Below are positions 63,068 to 64,000 of a stretch of 64,000 bases of DNA, piece by piece. The notes below the pieces were generated by a model. That model did not search any database and had not been told where the DNA came from. It saw nothing but the letters and a program-made list of their open reading frames with translations. The translations under genes were made by a program, and so were the position numbers. The stretch lies in contig JAEBUN010000003.1 in NCBI GenBank assembly GCA_023014365.1, forward strand, positions 1,302,001-1,366,000. Direction: 5' to 3'. The DNA comes from Lepiota brunneoincarnata. Its lineage: Eukaryota; Basidiomycota; Agaricomycetes; Agaricales; Agaricaceae. The first letter of the stretch is position 1. Every line of letters begins with the position of its first letter.

Positions 63068-64000
63068 ATGGACTCGCTTGAACGCTCCAGGAATCCTGGC
63101 TCCCAGCCTTCGCCTGTTCCTCCTTCTTCCTATTCCTCCTTTCACACGACAAACTCTTACCCCGTAGAGCCACAGCGCATCGTTATCCCTCACGAACCCC
63201 AAACAGACGACAAGCTGGATTCCACGCCCGTCTTCATGAAAGGTCCAAAACGGAAGCGCCTCGCCAAAGTATACCAGGGCTTTGTCACCTCCCCCCTCTT
63301 CTTGCTCATATTTGTCTAGGCTTGCGATGCCTGCCATAAGAGCAAGCGTCGCTGCGACGGTACCGGTAAGTATCTTTGCCTCCTCCTCCACCTGTCTCTG
63401 TCCTCATTCTGCACACCCAGCACCTTGCAGCAACTGGTCAGTCATTGTCTCTCCCCCCTACCGCTCCTCCCAGTTCAAGGCGAATCATATTTCAGTTATT
63501 ATGCATCCAAGGCGTGCACCTATACGGACTCTGCAGGCAGGCCTGTTCCCGCCCCGCGTTCCGTCAAACAGGAGCGGGACGTCCAGCCAAACCAACTCCA
63601 GCCTGGCCCTTCCTCTTCCGACTACCGTCCATCCTACGGGTCCCAGGCGCCTTATCCGCCTGACACCTCACGCTATCCACAGGCACACCGTCCTTATCCT
63701 CCGGCCTCTGGCACCTCCCCCGTATCTGCGCCCCCGGAGGTAAACGAAGACGACCGCCTAAGCAACCGCAAACGCTTTCGCAATGACCGAGGGAACGCTA
63801 TCTCATCCGAGGATATCTTTCTTGATGGTCCTATCATAGGAATGAGTCTCGATCGACCTGCTCATGTTGAGCTAGACCACTCCCTCACCCGGGAACTCAC
63901 TAATCGTAAGCCTTTCGATCCCTAGGGCCCTCCTCAACTCACTCGGCTGCTCTGTCCAGTTTTCTTTACTCACTGCCATCCTGCCCGTGCTATCATCCAC
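63068..64000 (+). CDS. Zn(II)2Cys6 fungal transcription factor, N-terminal part (runs off the window)
   Basis: ATG 63068. A Ser/Pro-rich start ends with a basic cluster (KGPKRKRLAK). After an intron the binuclear zinc cluster begins with ACDACHKSKRRCDGT, a second intron follows, and APCSNC is joined over a third intron (GTCAGTCATT...ATTTCAG, splitting a TGT codon) to YYASKACTYTD. All six cysteines are thereby present. Downstream: Pro-rich RPVPAPRSVKQERDV and a charged segment DRLSNRKRFRNDRG. No linker, coiled coil or middle homology region is within the window. The target and regulated pathway are unknown. Confidence 0.85.

Overview
The window looks like nuclear DNA of a filamentous basidiomycete, most likely an agaricomycete. 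The evidence is: nearly every gene is split by short GT-AG introns of about 45-60 bp; genes sit densely on both strands with intergenic gaps often under 250 bp; and the content includes a GH45 endoglucanase of the Cel45A type, a NACHT-domain gene, a Crinkler-type gene with a kinase tail, and a LIM-RhoGAP. I recognise no tRNA, rRNA, CRISPR array or plasmid/phage feature. All exon calls were made by eye from reading frames and splice-site consensus.

Layout. 0-4 kb: the 3' end of a Dsc1/Tul1-type RING ubiquitin ligase, then a Crinkler-like gene with two N-terminal CRN (ubiquitin-like) domains and a kinase-like C-terminus. 3.6-6.8 kb: a broken FMN-dependent alpha-hydroxyacid dehydrogenase between two direct repeats of about 200 bp. 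7-21 kb: RIB3, SEC20, mitochondrial phosphate carrier, CLC chloride channel, MED4, a dual-specificity phosphatase, a DHHC palmitoyltransferase, GH45, and the 21-kDa complex I subunit. 21-31 kb: a RanBP2-zinc-finger nucleoporin, CDK7, two tiny uncharacterised genes, a J-domain protein, OHCU decarboxylase and a Gfo/Idh/MocA oxidoreductase. 31.5-37 kb: a LIM-domain gene that is a truncated paralogue of the complete LIM-RhoGAP at 44.5-49.3 kb, immediately followed by a NACHT gene. 37-43 kb: GH47 mannosidase, ERV1 and carnitine acetyltransferase. 49.8-64 kb: symplekin, the cell-wall-integrity MAP kinase, NBP35, an F-box protein, RPS15 (uS19), RPP2 and the start of a Zn2Cys6 transcription factor.

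Most genes are core housekeeping functions (transcription and RNA processing, secretion, mitochondria, iron-sulphur assembly, translation). The accessory, probably fast-evolving parts are 0.9-7 kb and 31.5-37 kb. Many genes form divergent pairs with a short shared promoter: SEC20/phosphate carrier, CLC/MED4, complex I/nucleoporin, OHCU/oxidoreductase, ERV1/CAT and RPS15/RPP2. At least a dozen single-base frame breaks are visible, several inside genes expected to be essential and several in homopolymers. Part of the apparent gene decay is therefore probably sequencing or assembly error, and functional conclusions about broken genes should be drawn with that in mind.
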